A stretch of DNA of 64,000 nt from Cyclobacterium sp. SYSU L10401 (GTDB lineage Bacteria; Bacteroidota; Bacteroidia; Cytophagales; Cyclobacteriaceae). The stretch is taken from NCBI RefSeq assembly GCF_010993705.1, contig NZ_WOFO01000001.1, positions 772,132 to 836,131 on the forward strand, written 5' to 3'. Of the stretch, positions 52,484 through 61,186 are shown piece after piece (position 1 is the first letter of the stretch; each line of letters starts with the position of its first letter). The notes beneath the pieces are model-generated. The model was not told the DNA's origin, did no database searches, and was given only the letters and a program-made list of their open reading frames with translations. The position numbers and the translations under genes were made by a program.

Positions 52484-53593
52484 CTAACTCTCCGAAGCTT
52501 TAACTAATTGGCCAAAGGCCTCGATGTTGAATTTTTGATCATTTTCATTTCTGACATATAAGGTGCGAGTAGGGAAAGCGATAGAAACGCCCATAGCTGT
52601 AAACTTCTCAAAAATCTCAAAATTTATCTGTTGTTGGATGTCCATGTAGGTATTGTAGGCCGCATCCTCGATGAAGTAAACGATTTCAAAGTCCAGGCTT
52701 GAATCGCCAAAGGATTTAAAATGCGCCCTGTCAAAGGTCACAGGAGATTGGTTTTTGACGATCTCCTGAAGCAAATCCGGAATTTTTTTCAATTTTTCCA
52801 ATGGAGTTTCATAGGTGACTCCTACTGAAAACAATATCCTTCTTCGCTGCATTTTTTTGAAATTGTGGATCCTGGAACCAGTCAGATCACTGTTGGCCAC
52901 CACCAACTCCTCCCCGGACAAGGTTTTGATCCGGGTAGTTTTAATACCAATTTTTTCTACGATGCCATTTTTATCATCTACTACCACAAAATCACCAATC
53001 TCAATAGGTCGGTCAAAAAATATCACAAAGTAATTGAACAAGTCACCTAAAATATTTTGGGCGGCAAGCGCAACAGCAATACCTCCTATACCCAAACCGG
53101 TAATGATGGCGGTAACATTGTATCCCAGATTATCAAACAAAAACAAAATGCCTATGCTCCAAATCAGGAAATTGATAATGATGATGATTCCCCCAATTTG
53201 CTTCACTTTTTCTTCCCCGTTTTCTTGTCTCCTGACGTAAGAACGCAACAGCATGATGATAAAACTGGCAATTACCCGAACAAAAAAATAGGTCAATACG
53301 ACCTTATGGCTTACAGAAATTGCCTCGTCCAATTGCCCGTTCAGGGTTAATATCTGGATCCCCCAGAAAAAAATCGAAATATAAATGGTGGGTAGGATAA
53401 ATTTTTCGATGATTTCAAATAAATAATCATCGAAGCTATTATCGGTTTTTTCAGTAAGTTGTTTAATTTTTTTAAACAATGTTTTTTTGAAAGCCTTGAT
53501 GATCAGGAAACCAAGAAGGATGAAACCCAGGGATTGCAGATAAGCCTGAAGGCTGTTGTTCCAAAATTCCTGATCTAAATATTCTTGTATCAT
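52484..53593 (-). CDS. MscS-family mechanosensitive channel
   Basis: 369 residues. Three or four N-terminal membrane helices are followed by the pore-lining helix (YNVTAIITGLGIGGIAVALAAQNILGDLF in sequence order, with the G/A-rich pattern of TM3), then the beta domain (FFDRPIEIGDFVVVDDKNGI, GIKTTRIKTLSGEELVVANS) and a C-terminal alpha/beta domain with VSIAFPTRTLYV. It opens when membrane tension rises and lets small solutes out during hypo-osmotic shock. It lies 129 bases downstream of the GH25 gene on the same strand and may be a separate unit. Confidence 0.93.
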   Translation of the reverse strand: MIQEYLDQEFWNNSLQAYLQSLGFILLGFLIIKAFKKTLFKKIKQLTEKTDNSFDDYLFEIIEKFILPTIYISIFFWGIQILTLNGQLDEAISVSHKVVLTYFFVRVIASFIIMLLRSYVRRQENGEEKVKQIGGIIIIINFLIWSIGILFLFDNLGYNVTAIITGLGIGGIAVALAAQNILGDLFNYFVIFFDRPIEIGDFVVVDDKNGIVEKIGIKTTRIKTLSGEELVVANSDLTGSRIHNFKKMQRRRILFSVGVTYETPLEKLKKIPDLLQEIVKNQSPVTFDRAHFKSFGDSSLDFEIVYFIEDAAYNTYMDIQQQINFEIFEKFTAMGVSIAFPTRTLYVRNENDQKFNIEAFGQLVKASES

Positions 53594-53722
53594 GTGAGTA
53601 AAATATTTACTTGGATTTTAATGAAGTCAAAAAATAATGCATGAGTCGCTGGAAGAGGCCGTTCTTTATTTTAATGGTTTAATTTCCAGACTAAATTATG
53701 AGTAACTTATTTTTTATAAAAA

Positions 53723-54709
53723 TTATTGGGCAAGAATTAATGCCCTTTTTTGTGCAGGAAGAAAACTCATGTCTGTTTTGCCGGCAATTCCTTTAATCTT
53801 TCCGGAGTCAGTAAACTGCCACAGGGCAATCTCAGGTAAAACAGATCTGGTCGTATCCGTTTTAATGGAAAAGTATCGGGGAGGTTTATGGGAGAATTTT
53901 GCCATCCAGTAGGTATATTGGTCAAAATGACCCTTGAGGTGACTGTCGAAGAAGGCTTCGTAGGTATAGATAATGGGTTTTACCTGGAAATGGTCTTCAA
54001 TGGCTTTCAGGTATATTTTTAAATTCTGGATCAGAAGCGTATTTGATATTTCAGGGCTTGTACAGGAAGTACAGTCCAGCTCGATATCGACAATAGGTAA
54101 AATATCATTTTCTTGCAGGCTAACTTGGCTGATGTAATGCCTTGCCTGCTCCAATGGCGGGTCTTTGTATTGATAAAAGTGATAAGCTCCACGTAACAAG
54201 CCTGCTTCCCCTGCTGATTTCCAGTTGACAGTAAAATAGGGATCCGTTACTTTGCTTCCCTGGGTAGCCTTGATCAGGGTGAAATCAATGGCATGTGGTA
54301 GAGAATCCCCGGCTACTTCTGGCCAATTGATCGCATTTTGCCAATGGGAAACATCGATACCGTAATAGCCATGGGTTTGATGTCCAGGACTCCAGTCCTC
54401 ATCGTGCAGGTTAAATATCCGAAGCATGCTGTCATAATGGTGGCCCCGCTGTGATATTTCATTGTTTCCTTTTGGAGTGGAGTGACCGGCATAAAAGAGT
54501 GGTTGACCGGCCACCTGGGCCTGCGGAGCATCTTGACTTATTTTTTCTTGATCTTTTAGGTTGAGGTAAATGTGGTGTTCATGCACACTTTTTCCGAGAC
54601 TTATCATGCCCGCCATCTGGAGCAAAATGACCACAAGCATGATGCTCATCGTAAAAAAACCCAGTAGCATGATAAATACAATCCTTCTGTACATTTCTCT
54701 TTTGCTCAT
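53723..54709 (-). CDS. GH25 lysozyme-like muramidase with N-terminal membrane anchor
   Basis: 328 residues. One hydrophobic segment at residues about 9-33 (RIVFIMLLGFFTMSIMLVVILL) acts as an uncleaved anchor. The GH25 domain runs from about 113 to 325: YYGIDVSHWQ (Asp119), FTLIKATQG, LLRGAYHFYQY, and the active-site pair Asp208 and Glu210 in LPIVDIELDC, then YTYEAFFDSHLKGHFDQYTY. The catalytic residues are intact. It should cleave beta-1,4 bonds between MurNAc and GlcNAc. It is the last gene of the DUF2589 cluster, 27 bases after the second DUF2589-like gene. Confidence 0.9.
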   Translation of the reverse strand: MSKREMYRRIVFIMLLGFFTMSIMLVVILLQMAGMISLGKSVHEHHIYLNLKDQEKISQDAPQAQVAGQPLFYAGHSTPKGNNEISQRGHHYDSMLRIFNLHDEDWSPGHQTHGYYGIDVSHWQNAINWPEVAGDSLPHAIDFTLIKATQGSKVTDPYFTVNWKSAGEAGLLRGAYHFYQYKDPPLEQARHYISQVSLQENDILPIVDIELDCTSCTSPEISNTLLIQNLKIYLKAIEDHFQVKPIIYTYEAFFDSHLKGHFDQYTYWMAKFSHKPPRYFSIKTDTTRSVLPEIALWQFTDSGKIKGIAGKTDMSFLPAQKRALILAQ

Positions 54710-54736
54710 GTTGATTCAGTGGACCATCCCGATGGC

Positions 54737-55285
54737 TTAGATGATTGATTTGATCAGGTGGTCGTTGATACGGAGAAAAGACTCTGCCGGTTCTCCGGCC
54801 TCAAAGGTTATCTTTATTTTTGCCAGGGAGGATTTTTTACCAAAAAAACCACCTCCGGAGACACCTCCAAGGTCAATTCCCAGGGATTGTTCCTCTTCTC
54901 GAGGTTGGTTCTTTTTAAAAAGATGCCGTCCTGATTTCTGATCTTCTATCAGGCTGCCAAGGGCTACCTTAAACTCTACCTCCATATTTTTTATTTTTAT
55001 GGCTGTAGGGGGGACAAGACTCATTAAAGGGACTTGGATGGTGGTAGTACTATCTTTAGCTGCATCCGGATGCATATTGGGGACTTCTACCGCCCAGGTT
55101 TTGGCAATACCCCCATTCCTATGGACATGGGCTGCCATTTCTTCATTTTTCTTACTTTCATCCTCTGGCCATTCAAAGTACCGGTCAAGTTGCTCCAGGT
55201 GTTGTTGTTCGGTAAGCAGCTGGGCTTCCAGGACAGCCTGATGAATGGCTTGAAGCAGGTTGTCGAGTTTAATTGTTTTCGCCAT
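54737..55285 (-). CDS. DUF2589-like protein, short paralogue
   Basis: 182 residues. N-terminal helix LDNLLQAIHQAVLEAQLLTE, a variable acidic linker (FEWPEDESKKNEEMAAHVHR), then the beta-strand pair TTIQVPLMSLVPPTAIKI and NMEVEFKVALGSL that matches VKIRVPMLAVVPIPNLQV and DTVDITFDMEV in the 244-residue neighbour. A glycine-rich stretch GIDLGGVSGGGFFGKKS precedes the last strand. No signal peptide. Function unknown; the shared strand pair and helix suggest one fold and a possible heteromeric pairing. Confidence 0.68.
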   Translation of the reverse strand: MAKTIKLDNLLQAIHQAVLEAQLLTEQQHLEQLDRYFEWPEDESKKNEEMAAHVHRNGGIAKTWAVEVPNMHPDAAKDSTTTIQVPLMSLVPPTAIKIKNMEVEFKVALGSLIEDQKSGRHLFKKNQPREEEQSLGIDLGGVSGGGFFGKKSSLAKIKITFEAGEPAESFLRINDHLIKSII

Positions 55286-55289
55286 AAGG

Positions 55290-55574
55290 TTATTTATTTT
55301 TTTCCATCCACACCGGCTTTCTTAAAAACCCTACATGGTAGGTGGTTCGTTGTAGGGTAATCTGATGGTCGCCCACCTGAAAAACTCCCACCGAAATGTC
55401 TTTCCCGATGATCCTGCCTTTGGGGTACTCATTAAGGCATTTATTTAATAAGGCCATTTGATTTTCCTGTTGCTCCTCATTAAGTGGGTTGTTTGGGTTG
55501 ATGTTACCTATGCTTACCCGTTTGACATAGGTAACATCCCCCAAATCAGCTCCCTTGTTTTGCTGTCGGATCAT
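55290..55574 (-). CDS. 94-residue conserved-context unknown protein
   Basis: 94 residues: DLGDVTYVKRVSIGNINPNN, a helix (LNEEQQENQMALLNKCLNEYPK), then GRIIGKDISVGVFQVGDHQI and a final strand TLQRTTYHVGFLRKPVW. Probably a small alpha/beta protein without signal or membrane segment. It sits 4 and 6 bases from its two DUF2589-type neighbours, so it belongs to the same transcript and likely the same complex. No family was recognised. Confidence 0.6.
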   Translation of the reverse strand: MIRQQNKGADLGDVTYVKRVSIGNINPNNPLNEEQQENQMALLNKCLNEYPKGRIIGKDISVGVFQVGDHQITLQRTTYHVGFLRKPVWMEKNK

Positions 55575-55580
55575 TTCATT

Positions 55581-56315
55581 TTAGCTGAGTGATGGGTGAG
55601 AACCATCAGGACTTACCGGCTTGGTATCGACCAGTTTGCCTGTTTTAGGATCTCTTTTGCTGGCAGCCTCCAATGGAGCGACATTTACATCCAGCGGTGT
55701 GGCTGCTGTTGCCATCATGTCCAGAACCCTGGCCAATCCTTCCGGTGTGCCGTGATTGGAAGCAGTTACTTCCACATGGTATTTAGCGGAATTGTCCGAG
55801 GTTCGCGTGTTTTCCTTGTGGGTGGCTACCGATCCATGAATTTTCACGGTGGCACTGACAGGCCCCCACCCTATCTTTGCCGAAACATCTGCGGAGGCGT
55901 TCATGTCTGTGGAACTGGTTTCAGAGGTGGAACTTTTGACTTCCATGTCAAAGGTAATGTCCACTGTGTCCACCTGAAGATTCGGGATAGGCACCACTGC
56001 CAGCATGGGCACCCTGATTTTAACTTCTTCAATGGTACGCTGGGGAGTAGGATTGGGGTTTTTTTCACTTACTTCTGGCACATAAATTCCAGGACGTTCA
56101 AACTCAAAGTCTAACATTCTGGCAGCCCCGGTGGTGAATTCTCCGGGCTTCTTGTCTACCGGAACCTGAGTGAATCCTACTGTATTGATAAAATCTGCTG
56201 TTGCTTGTGCCAGCTTAACATTTGCTGTAACGGCTGCATTCAAAGGCCCTCCGATCAGGTCTTGCATGGGCAAGCCTTTAAATTGGTCTGACATGTTTAC
56301 TAATCCTTCTGCCAT
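55581..56315 (-). CDS. DUF2589 family protein, long paralogue
   Basis: 244 residues. N-terminal helix MQDLIGGPLNAAVTANVKLA followed by QATADFINTVGF is the DUF2589 signature, then strands IRVPMLAVVPIPNLQV and DTVDITFDMEV, a Ser/Thr-rich stretch (VKSSTSETSSTDMNASADVS), a beta region (GPVSATVKIHGSVATHKENT) and a helix EGLARVLDMM. The C-terminal 40 residues are polar and disordered (PKTGKLVDTKPVSPDGSHPS). No signal peptide. DUF2589 has no known function. It is the first gene of the unit that ends with the GH25 gene; a 141-base gap separates it from the regulator upstream. Confidence 0.78.
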   Translation of the reverse strand: MAEGLVNMSDQFKGLPMQDLIGGPLNAAVTANVKLAQATADFINTVGFTQVPVDKKPGEFTTGAARMLDFEFERPGIYVPEVSEKNPNPTPQRTIEEVKIRVPMLAVVPIPNLQVDTVDITFDMEVKSSTSETSSTDMNASADVSAKIGWGPVSATVKIHGSVATHKENTRTSDNSAKYHVEVTASNHGTPEGLARVLDMMATAATPLDVNVAPLEAASKRDPKTGKLVDTKPVSPDGSHPSLS

Positions 56316-56456
56316 TTTATTGATGTTTTTGTCGTTAAAAATAAGAATAGTGAATTGTGGGACTTAATATGCTATTCTTTTTGAGAATTGTATTAAAATT
56401 TGGGGTGGACAAAAAGTAGACAATAACGGAGTAAAAAAAAGACTTCATCAGGGAGG

Positions 56457-57440
56457 TCAGATCAAGCCATTTATAAGCATCCTTTTATTGTAGTTATCTG
56501 AGATGGTGTTGATTTTCTTTTTAAACCTGTACCTGGCCTTTTTGGTGCCCTCATAGGAGATACCCAATAGGGATGCCATCTCCCTGGTGCTCATCCCCAA
56601 TTTGAAAAGGGCAGCCAACAACAGTTCGTTTTCAGACAGTTCAGGAAGATCCCTTTTCAGGCATTCCCAATATCCCGGAAACACCTTTTCAAACAATAGC
56701 CTGAAAGTACGGCAATCTTCCTGCTTCGAAATTTTAAATCTGGCCAGCTTTTCTAATGCTTCCTGCCGGGCAAAGTTGAGAGAGGATTTTTCAAGCTCCC
56801 GCAGGAGTTCCTGATTTTTACTCATGGAATTGGCCAGATTTTCGGAATATTCCAATAATTTTTTTTGCAATCTTTCCTGTTTTTGATTGCTGTCTCTGAG
56901 CTGCCGGTCGAACACCCGTAATAATTTTTCCTTAATGCTGAGCTTGTAATAAAAATAAACCAGAAAAACCGAACTTGACAAGGCCATCAGAGCCAGGACC
57001 CACTGTATGGATGAGGTGGATGACTCAGGGAGAGGATAGGAGGTGTTTGCCAATGGGGTTTCTTTTTCCCCTTTATTTGTTATTGCTGCATTGGCAATAT
57101 TTTTGGCTTTCTCCAGAATGATCGGGCTGTCCGATAGCATTTCCTTTAACCCAAGGCTACTGTGATAGACCTGCATGTTCTTTTGTTTGAAATATTCCTT
57201 CAATAGGTCTTCAAGTAAATCCCTGTGTAAGGATAGGGCTTTTACTTTTTGGGTATATTCGAATGATGGCTCCCGCCTGGTATTGGCCAGGTCATTGGAG
57301 CTTTCCAGAAGCAGGCGGATGCTGTCCGGGTTTGCCTGTTCCTGTTCCACGGCTTTCACCTCAATAATCCCAGGTAAAAGAATTAAAGCCAGTAAAAAAA
57401 AAGTAACCTTGGTCACGATTAAAGCTGTTTGGTTTATCAT
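56457..57440 (-). CDS. Membrane-anchored LuxR-type transcriptional regulator
   Basis: 327 residues. Hydrophobic segment at about 8-28 (signal or first helix), a periplasmic part of about 115 residues without clear domain, a second helix at 147-165 (WVLALMALSSSVFLVYFYY), a coiled coil at about 170-235, and a C-terminal winged HTH of the LuxR kind at about 265-312 (LSENELLLAALFKLGMSTRE, ASLLGISYEGTKKARYRFKK). Such Bacteroidota proteins sense a periplasmic state and bind DNA from the membrane, though TPR repeats common in this group are not evident. It lies upstream of the DUF2589 genes on the same strand and is the obvious candidate regulator of them. Confidence 0.85.
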   Translation of the reverse strand: MINQTALIVTKVTFFLLALILLPGIIEVKAVEQEQANPDSIRLLLESSNDLANTRREPSFEYTQKVKALSLHRDLLEDLLKEYFKQKNMQVYHSSLGLKEMLSDSPIILEKAKNIANAAITNKGEKETPLANTSYPLPESSTSSIQWVLALMALSSSVFLVYFYYKLSIKEKLLRVFDRQLRDSNQKQERLQKKLLEYSENLANSMSKNQELLRELEKSSLNFARQEALEKLARFKISKQEDCRTFRLLFEKVFPGYWECLKRDLPELSENELLLAALFKLGMSTREMASLLGISYEGTKKARYRFKKKINTISDNYNKRMLINGLI

Positions 57441-57495
57441 ATGGCCTGAATATCAGCCAGATATTCTATGATTAAATTTAATATAAAATTTTAAT

Positions 57496-57527
57496 CAAAC
57501 CTAAAAGGCCTTTTCAAAAAATCACAA
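57496..57527 (-). promoter_or_regulatory. Promoter of the LuxR-type regulator gene
   Basis: Minus-strand TTG (57527-57525), 21-base spacer, TAGGTTTG (57503-57496). The predicted leader is about 50 bases to the ATG at 57440. Confidence 0.5.
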
Positions 57528-57602
57528 TGGGCATCAAAAACAGAAAAAGGTATTTGAAATGCAAAAATAAGTAGCTATTTCTATGGGTTGAGTTGGTTAC
57601 AA

Positions 57603-57639
57603 ATGAAAAAAGGAGCCGGTGATGACCACCGACTCCTTT
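57603..57639 (-). terminator. Rho-independent terminator of the MFS transporter gene
   Basis: A 13-base stem with one mismatch (aaaggagccggtg at 57609-57621 with caccgactccttt at 57627-57639), 5-base loop, and a T-run at the minus-strand 3' side. It lies 22 bases after the MFS stop. Confidence 0.82.
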
Positions 57640-57660
57640 ACAAATCATGGAGTTGTCTTT

Positions 57661-58896
57661 TTAGTGAGAGACAGGGCTGACCATCTCTGTTTTTTTAGAA
57701 TTCTTTTGCCAGAAGAAGAATATGATGAAGAGAACAATCAGAATACCCGGAAACATGGTCATATTGGCCAGGGTAGCCTGTCCGGCCATGAGTTCGAGTT
57801 CTTCCCCGCTAAATCCTTCTGCCCTCATGGTTTCTCTTGAGCTATCAATCCAGCCACCTATAATAGGTTGCCAGATGGCGGTAGAAAACATACCAACACC
57901 ACCAATGATAGACATGCCCAAAGCACCACTAAGCGGCACTCTTTGAGCAACAGCTCCAACCATTACCGGCCAGAAGTAAGCTACTCCCAAGGCAAATATA
58001 ATGGCGACAAAGTAAGCAATACCACCGGTAACTTCACTAAAAAGGTAAATTCCCACGGTGGCCAGAATGGCTCCAGCCAACAATACGCCTGTTTGGCCCA
58101 ATCTTTCAACCACAGGACCTGCAAAGAACCTGGCAACAGCCATTACTCCTGTGGTTAATGCCAAAATAATCATGGCATTGGCACCACTATTGGCCAGTAC
58201 TATGTTTACCCACTGCTGCGGACCAAATTCAGATATGGCGGTGAGCGACATACAAACAAATAGGAATAAGAAAACCGGACTGAAGAGGGCTTTAAAATTA
58301 TTTAACAAAGAAGTAGCACCTTCCACTTTTGCTTTTGGAAAAGCCTTGCCATAAAATAAGACAGCGTATATCACGGTGGGTACCATGGTGATCCACATCT
58401 GAGCTTCCCATCCTAAATTCATAGATGTCATCACATTCGAAATGATGGCACCTAGCATGATTCCTCCGGGGAACCACATGTGAAACCTATTGAGCATTTT
58501 GTTCATTTTCACCCCTGAGTACATATCCGCAATCATGGGGTTACAAGCAGCTTCGGTACATCCATTACCAAAGCCAATAAAGAGGGTGGAGATCAATAAG
58601 GTGGTATAACCACCGGCATAAATGGTAAGCAAGATACCTAATGTGTGCGCGACAAAGGCCACCCTCATGATATTTTTAGCACCAAACGAATGGTAAACAA
58701 TTCCTCCGATAATCATGGAAATGGGGAATCCCAGAAACCACATGGAGTTAATGAATCCGAGTTGTGCCCCGGAAAGACCAAATTCTTCTCCAAGCTGCGG
58801 AAGGATTCCGGCACGGATACTGAAGGTAAAGGCGGTGGTAATCAAAGCAAAACAACTCCCGTTAAAGAGTGCGCTTTTGTTAATGTTTTCGTTCAT
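57661..58896 (-). CDS. MFS transporter
   Basis: 411 residues with 12 predicted helices. The loop between helices 2 and 3 (GGIVYHSFGAKNIMRVAFVA) and the matching one in the second half (GPVVERLGQTGVLLAGAILA) are the usual MFS repeats. The motif GFGNGCTEAACNPMIADMYS in helix 4 is characteristic of sugar-transporter-like MFS proteins of Bacteroidota. Substrate unknown; no catabolic enzymes are adjacent on this strand. It is monocistronic with its own terminator. Confidence 0.88.
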   Translation of the reverse strand: MNENINKSALFNGSCFALITTAFTFSIRAGILPQLGEEFGLSGAQLGFINSMWFLGFPISMIIGGIVYHSFGAKNIMRVAFVAHTLGILLTIYAGGYTTLLISTLFIGFGNGCTEAACNPMIADMYSGVKMNKMLNRFHMWFPGGIMLGAIISNVMTSMNLGWEAQMWITMVPTVIYAVLFYGKAFPKAKVEGATSLLNNFKALFSPVFLFLFVCMSLTAISEFGPQQWVNIVLANSGANAMIILALTTGVMAVARFFAGPVVERLGQTGVLLAGAILATVGIYLFSEVTGGIAYFVAIIFALGVAYFWPVMVGAVAQRVPLSGALGMSIIGGVGMFSTAIWQPIIGGWIDSSRETMRAEGFSGEELELMAGQATLANMTMFPGILIVLFIIFFFWQKNSKKTEMVSPVSH

Positions 58897-59823
58897 TGAG
58901 ATTGGGTTTAGAAGTTTTAAATATTGTTTTAGGATGATTGATCAAAACTTTCGGACAATATATAAAAAAATGATTTTATCTTTTTGCTTTTATAAAAATT
59001 TATGATGAATGACTGATTGGGAGTTTGAACACGAAAGTTTTTCTTGCGAGCCACCTGTAGGAGGCGCCAAATGGATGTGGTAAGAGAATGGTTACCGGAA
59101 TAACTTGTACCTACCTAAAAGATATCCTCCATTAAATGGCATGTTTACACGCAAAATGGATACTTTTAGATACATTTTTCAAGTTTCGGGATTGAATGGA
59201 TCTCAAATCACCTGTTAGCTGAATCACAAAAAATAATCTCCTTGTCGAATTGAAAAAATGATCCCTGTTTCTCTCAAATAATCGAAAAACAAAAACGGGA
59301 AATACCCTTTACGACTATTTCCCGTTTCATGACATAGAAACCGTGGTTTATATATCATGCCAAGCTACAGTTATTGTGACTTTTCCTTAGTTGCCCAAGT
59401 GCATGACCAAAGGTATCAGCGTACTAAATTAAAATCTTTTCAGAATTCAAAATTGGATGGTGGCACGTCTGCGGTTTCCCGTTTCAGGTATTGACAATTA
59501 AGTCTGAACCCATTTTGTACTCCTTCCTGTAGCTGAACCAGGTCCGAAATCCTACTTCCGGCCTTTTATCTCTTACTTGATGGTAATAAATTTAGCTGGT
59601 ATTCCCCTCAATTCCAATAGTTTGTAAGATTATTTACAAACAATTTTTCCACCAATAATTTGAGTATATGCACAAATTATGCACATTATTTTCTATTGTA
59701 AGCTGGGCCCTGAAGCGTTTTGTTTGGTTGGGAAAAGTTGATTTAATTTTTGGAACCAAAAAATCCAACCCAATAAAAAAAAATTCGTATATTAGTATGA
59801 TATCATTTTAATATTAAATCAAT
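58897..59823. other. 927-base gene-free stretch with one strong hairpin
   Basis: No credible ORF on either strand and no TAnnTTTG promoter with proper spacing. The minus strand has only a 35-residue open piece (ending MGSDLIVNT) that I cannot match. The one strong feature is the perfect hairpin at 59293-59327. It may be the remains of a lost gene or hold a small RNA. Confidence 0.4.
59283..59327 (-). terminator. Orphan terminator-like hairpin
   Basis: A perfect 12-base stem (aaacgggaaata at 59293-59304 with tatttcccgttt at 59316-59327) with an 11-base loop. On the minus strand it is followed by a T-rich tract (ttttgttttt). No gene ends upstream of it on that strand within the gap. Confidence 0.5.
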
Positions 59824-60672
59824 ATGGAAAAAGTAATCAAACCCCAATCCGGATACCTCTTGATTCTGGTAGCCTTAGGCATTTTAGTCCTTACCATAGT
59901 AGCCTTTGCAGCGAAAGCTTTCATCTTTGCGCTTCCTGCTGCACTAATGTTTTTCCTAATCCTGCCAGGGTTTTTTATTGTGGAACCCAACAAAGCCATG
60001 GTGCTCTTACTGTTCGGGTCCTATAAAGGAACAGTTAAGGCAGATGGTTTTTTCTGGGTGAATCCCTTTATGAGTAAAAAGAAAATTTCCCTGAGGGTAA
60101 GGAATTTCGAAAACAAGCCTTTAAAGGTGAATGATAAAATAGGTAACCCCGTGATGGTGGGTACCATTGTGGTCTGGCAGGTAGAAGATACATTCAAGGC
60201 CTCCTTTGATGTAGATGATTATGAGAATTTTGTTCACCTTCAGGCAGATGCTGCTGTTCGGAAAATGGCCGGCACCTATCCTTATGACAATTTTGAAGAC
60301 GAACATGCAGAAATCACCCTTCGCTCAGGCGTGGAGGATGTGAATAAGTCCCTGGAAGATGAAATCAGTGACCGCCTGCAACATGCAGGAATCAGGGTGA
60401 TTGAGGCCAGGATTTCACATTTGGCCTATTCCTCTGAGATTGCTTCAGCCATGCTTCAGCGACAGCAAGCGACGGCCATCGTCGCAGCCAGAAGAATGAT
60501 TGTGGATGGAGCCGTGGGCATGGTAGAAATGGCTCTTGAAGATTTGAAAATTAAAGGAATTATAGATTTTGAAGATGAGAAAAAAGCGGCCATGGTCAGC
60601 AACCTGATGGTTGTGCTTTGCTCGGATAAGAATGCCAGTCCGGTAGTAAATGTGGGGACTTTAAACCAATAA
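59824..60672 (+). CDS. SPFH/Band 7 membrane scaffold protein
   Basis: 282 residues. Two close hydrophobic stretches (LLILVALGILVLTIVAFAAK and FIFALPAALMFFLILPGFFI, residues about 13-52) anchor the N terminus. The SPFH domain follows (FIVEPNKAMVLLLFGSYKGT, GFFWVNPFMSKKKISLRVRN, VWQVEDTFKASFDVDDYENF). The C-terminal part is helical (YSSEIASAMLQRQQATAIVA). Members of the family form ring- or cage-like oligomers in membranes and organise lipid and protease neighbours. It heads a set with a PH-like protein and a ribbon-helix-helix protein. Confidence 0.9.
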   Translation: MEKVIKPQSGYLLILVALGILVLTIVAFAAKAFIFALPAALMFFLILPGFFIVEPNKAMVLLLFGSYKGTVKADGFFWVNPFMSKKKISLRVRNFENKPLKVNDKIGNPVMVGTIVVWQVEDTFKASFDVDDYENFVHLQADAAVRKMAGTYPYDNFEDEHAEITLRSGVEDVNKSLEDEISDRLQHAGIRVIEARISHLAYSSEIASAMLQRQQATAIVAARRMIVDGAVGMVEMALEDLKIKGIIDFEDEKKAAMVSNLMVVLCSDKNASPVVNVGTLNQ

Positions 60673-60675
60673 CCA

Positions 60676-61182
60676 ATGGTTTTTAAAGAAACACAATCCC
60701 TAAAAAAGACCTGGCTGATAATTTTTATTCCAGTGATTCCGTTAGTCGTAGGTTTATTGGGATTAACTGGCGGTTTTTCCGGGGAGCAGTCCACACAAGG
60801 ATGGATTGGTTTCGGTATCATTCTCCTGATTTCCGGACTTCTTTTTACATTGATGCTGGGTATGCGCCTGGAGACCAGAATGGATGCCTCCGGTTTGAGT
60901 TTTAGAAGTCCTCCTTTTGTGAATTCCTGGCGTAAATATCAATGGGAGGAAGTGAAAGACATACAATGGCTTTCAACGGGTTCATTTAGGTGGATAGGGG
61001 GAATGGGCTTGCACCTGGGATGGAGCCATGGAATACGCCTGGGTTGGAATGGAGAGTGGCGGTATTTGTTTAGTTCCGGAAATGCGGTGCGGGTTATTCT
61101 GAAGGACAGGAGATTTGTACTGAGTACGCGCAGACCAAAGGAATTTATGGCTGCCTGGAACGAATGGAAAGTAGGAACATAA
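60676..61182 (+). CDS. Two-helix membrane protein with PH-like domain, partner of the SPFH protein
   Basis: 168 residues. Two hydrophobic helices (about 13-31 and 44-62: IIFIPVIPLVVGLLGLTGG, WIGFGIILLISGLLFTLMLG) come first, then strands LETRMDASGLSFRSPPFVNS, KYQWEEVKDIQWLS, GIRLGWNGEWRYLFSSGNAV and VILKDRRFVLSTRRP with a final helix (EFMAAWNEWK), a layout of bacterial PH-like domains. It is 3 bases after the SPFH gene. No enzyme motif seen. Confidence 0.72.
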   Translation: MVFKETQSLKKTWLIIFIPVIPLVVGLLGLTGGFSGEQSTQGWIGFGIILLISGLLFTLMLGMRLETRMDASGLSFRSPPFVNSWRKYQWEEVKDIQWLSTGSFRWIGGMGLHLGWSHGIRLGWNGEWRYLFSSGNAVRVILKDRRFVLSTRRPKEFMAAWNEWKVGT

Positions 61183-61186
61183 GATT

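Noticed and set aside
55596-56114. 172-codon plus-strand ORF rich in Cys and His
   Set aside because: Antisense to the DUF2589 gene; the Cys and His come from reverse-reading of common codons.
53723-56315. Prophage lysis module
   Set aside because: GH25 enzymes occur in phages, but no holin, capsid, tail, integrase or att site is seen around it and the enzyme is membrane-anchored.
56430-56456. Weak hairpin with T-run after the LuxR-type gene
   Set aside because: Six-base stem with a mismatch; too weak to claim that the regulator and DUF2589 genes are separately terminated.
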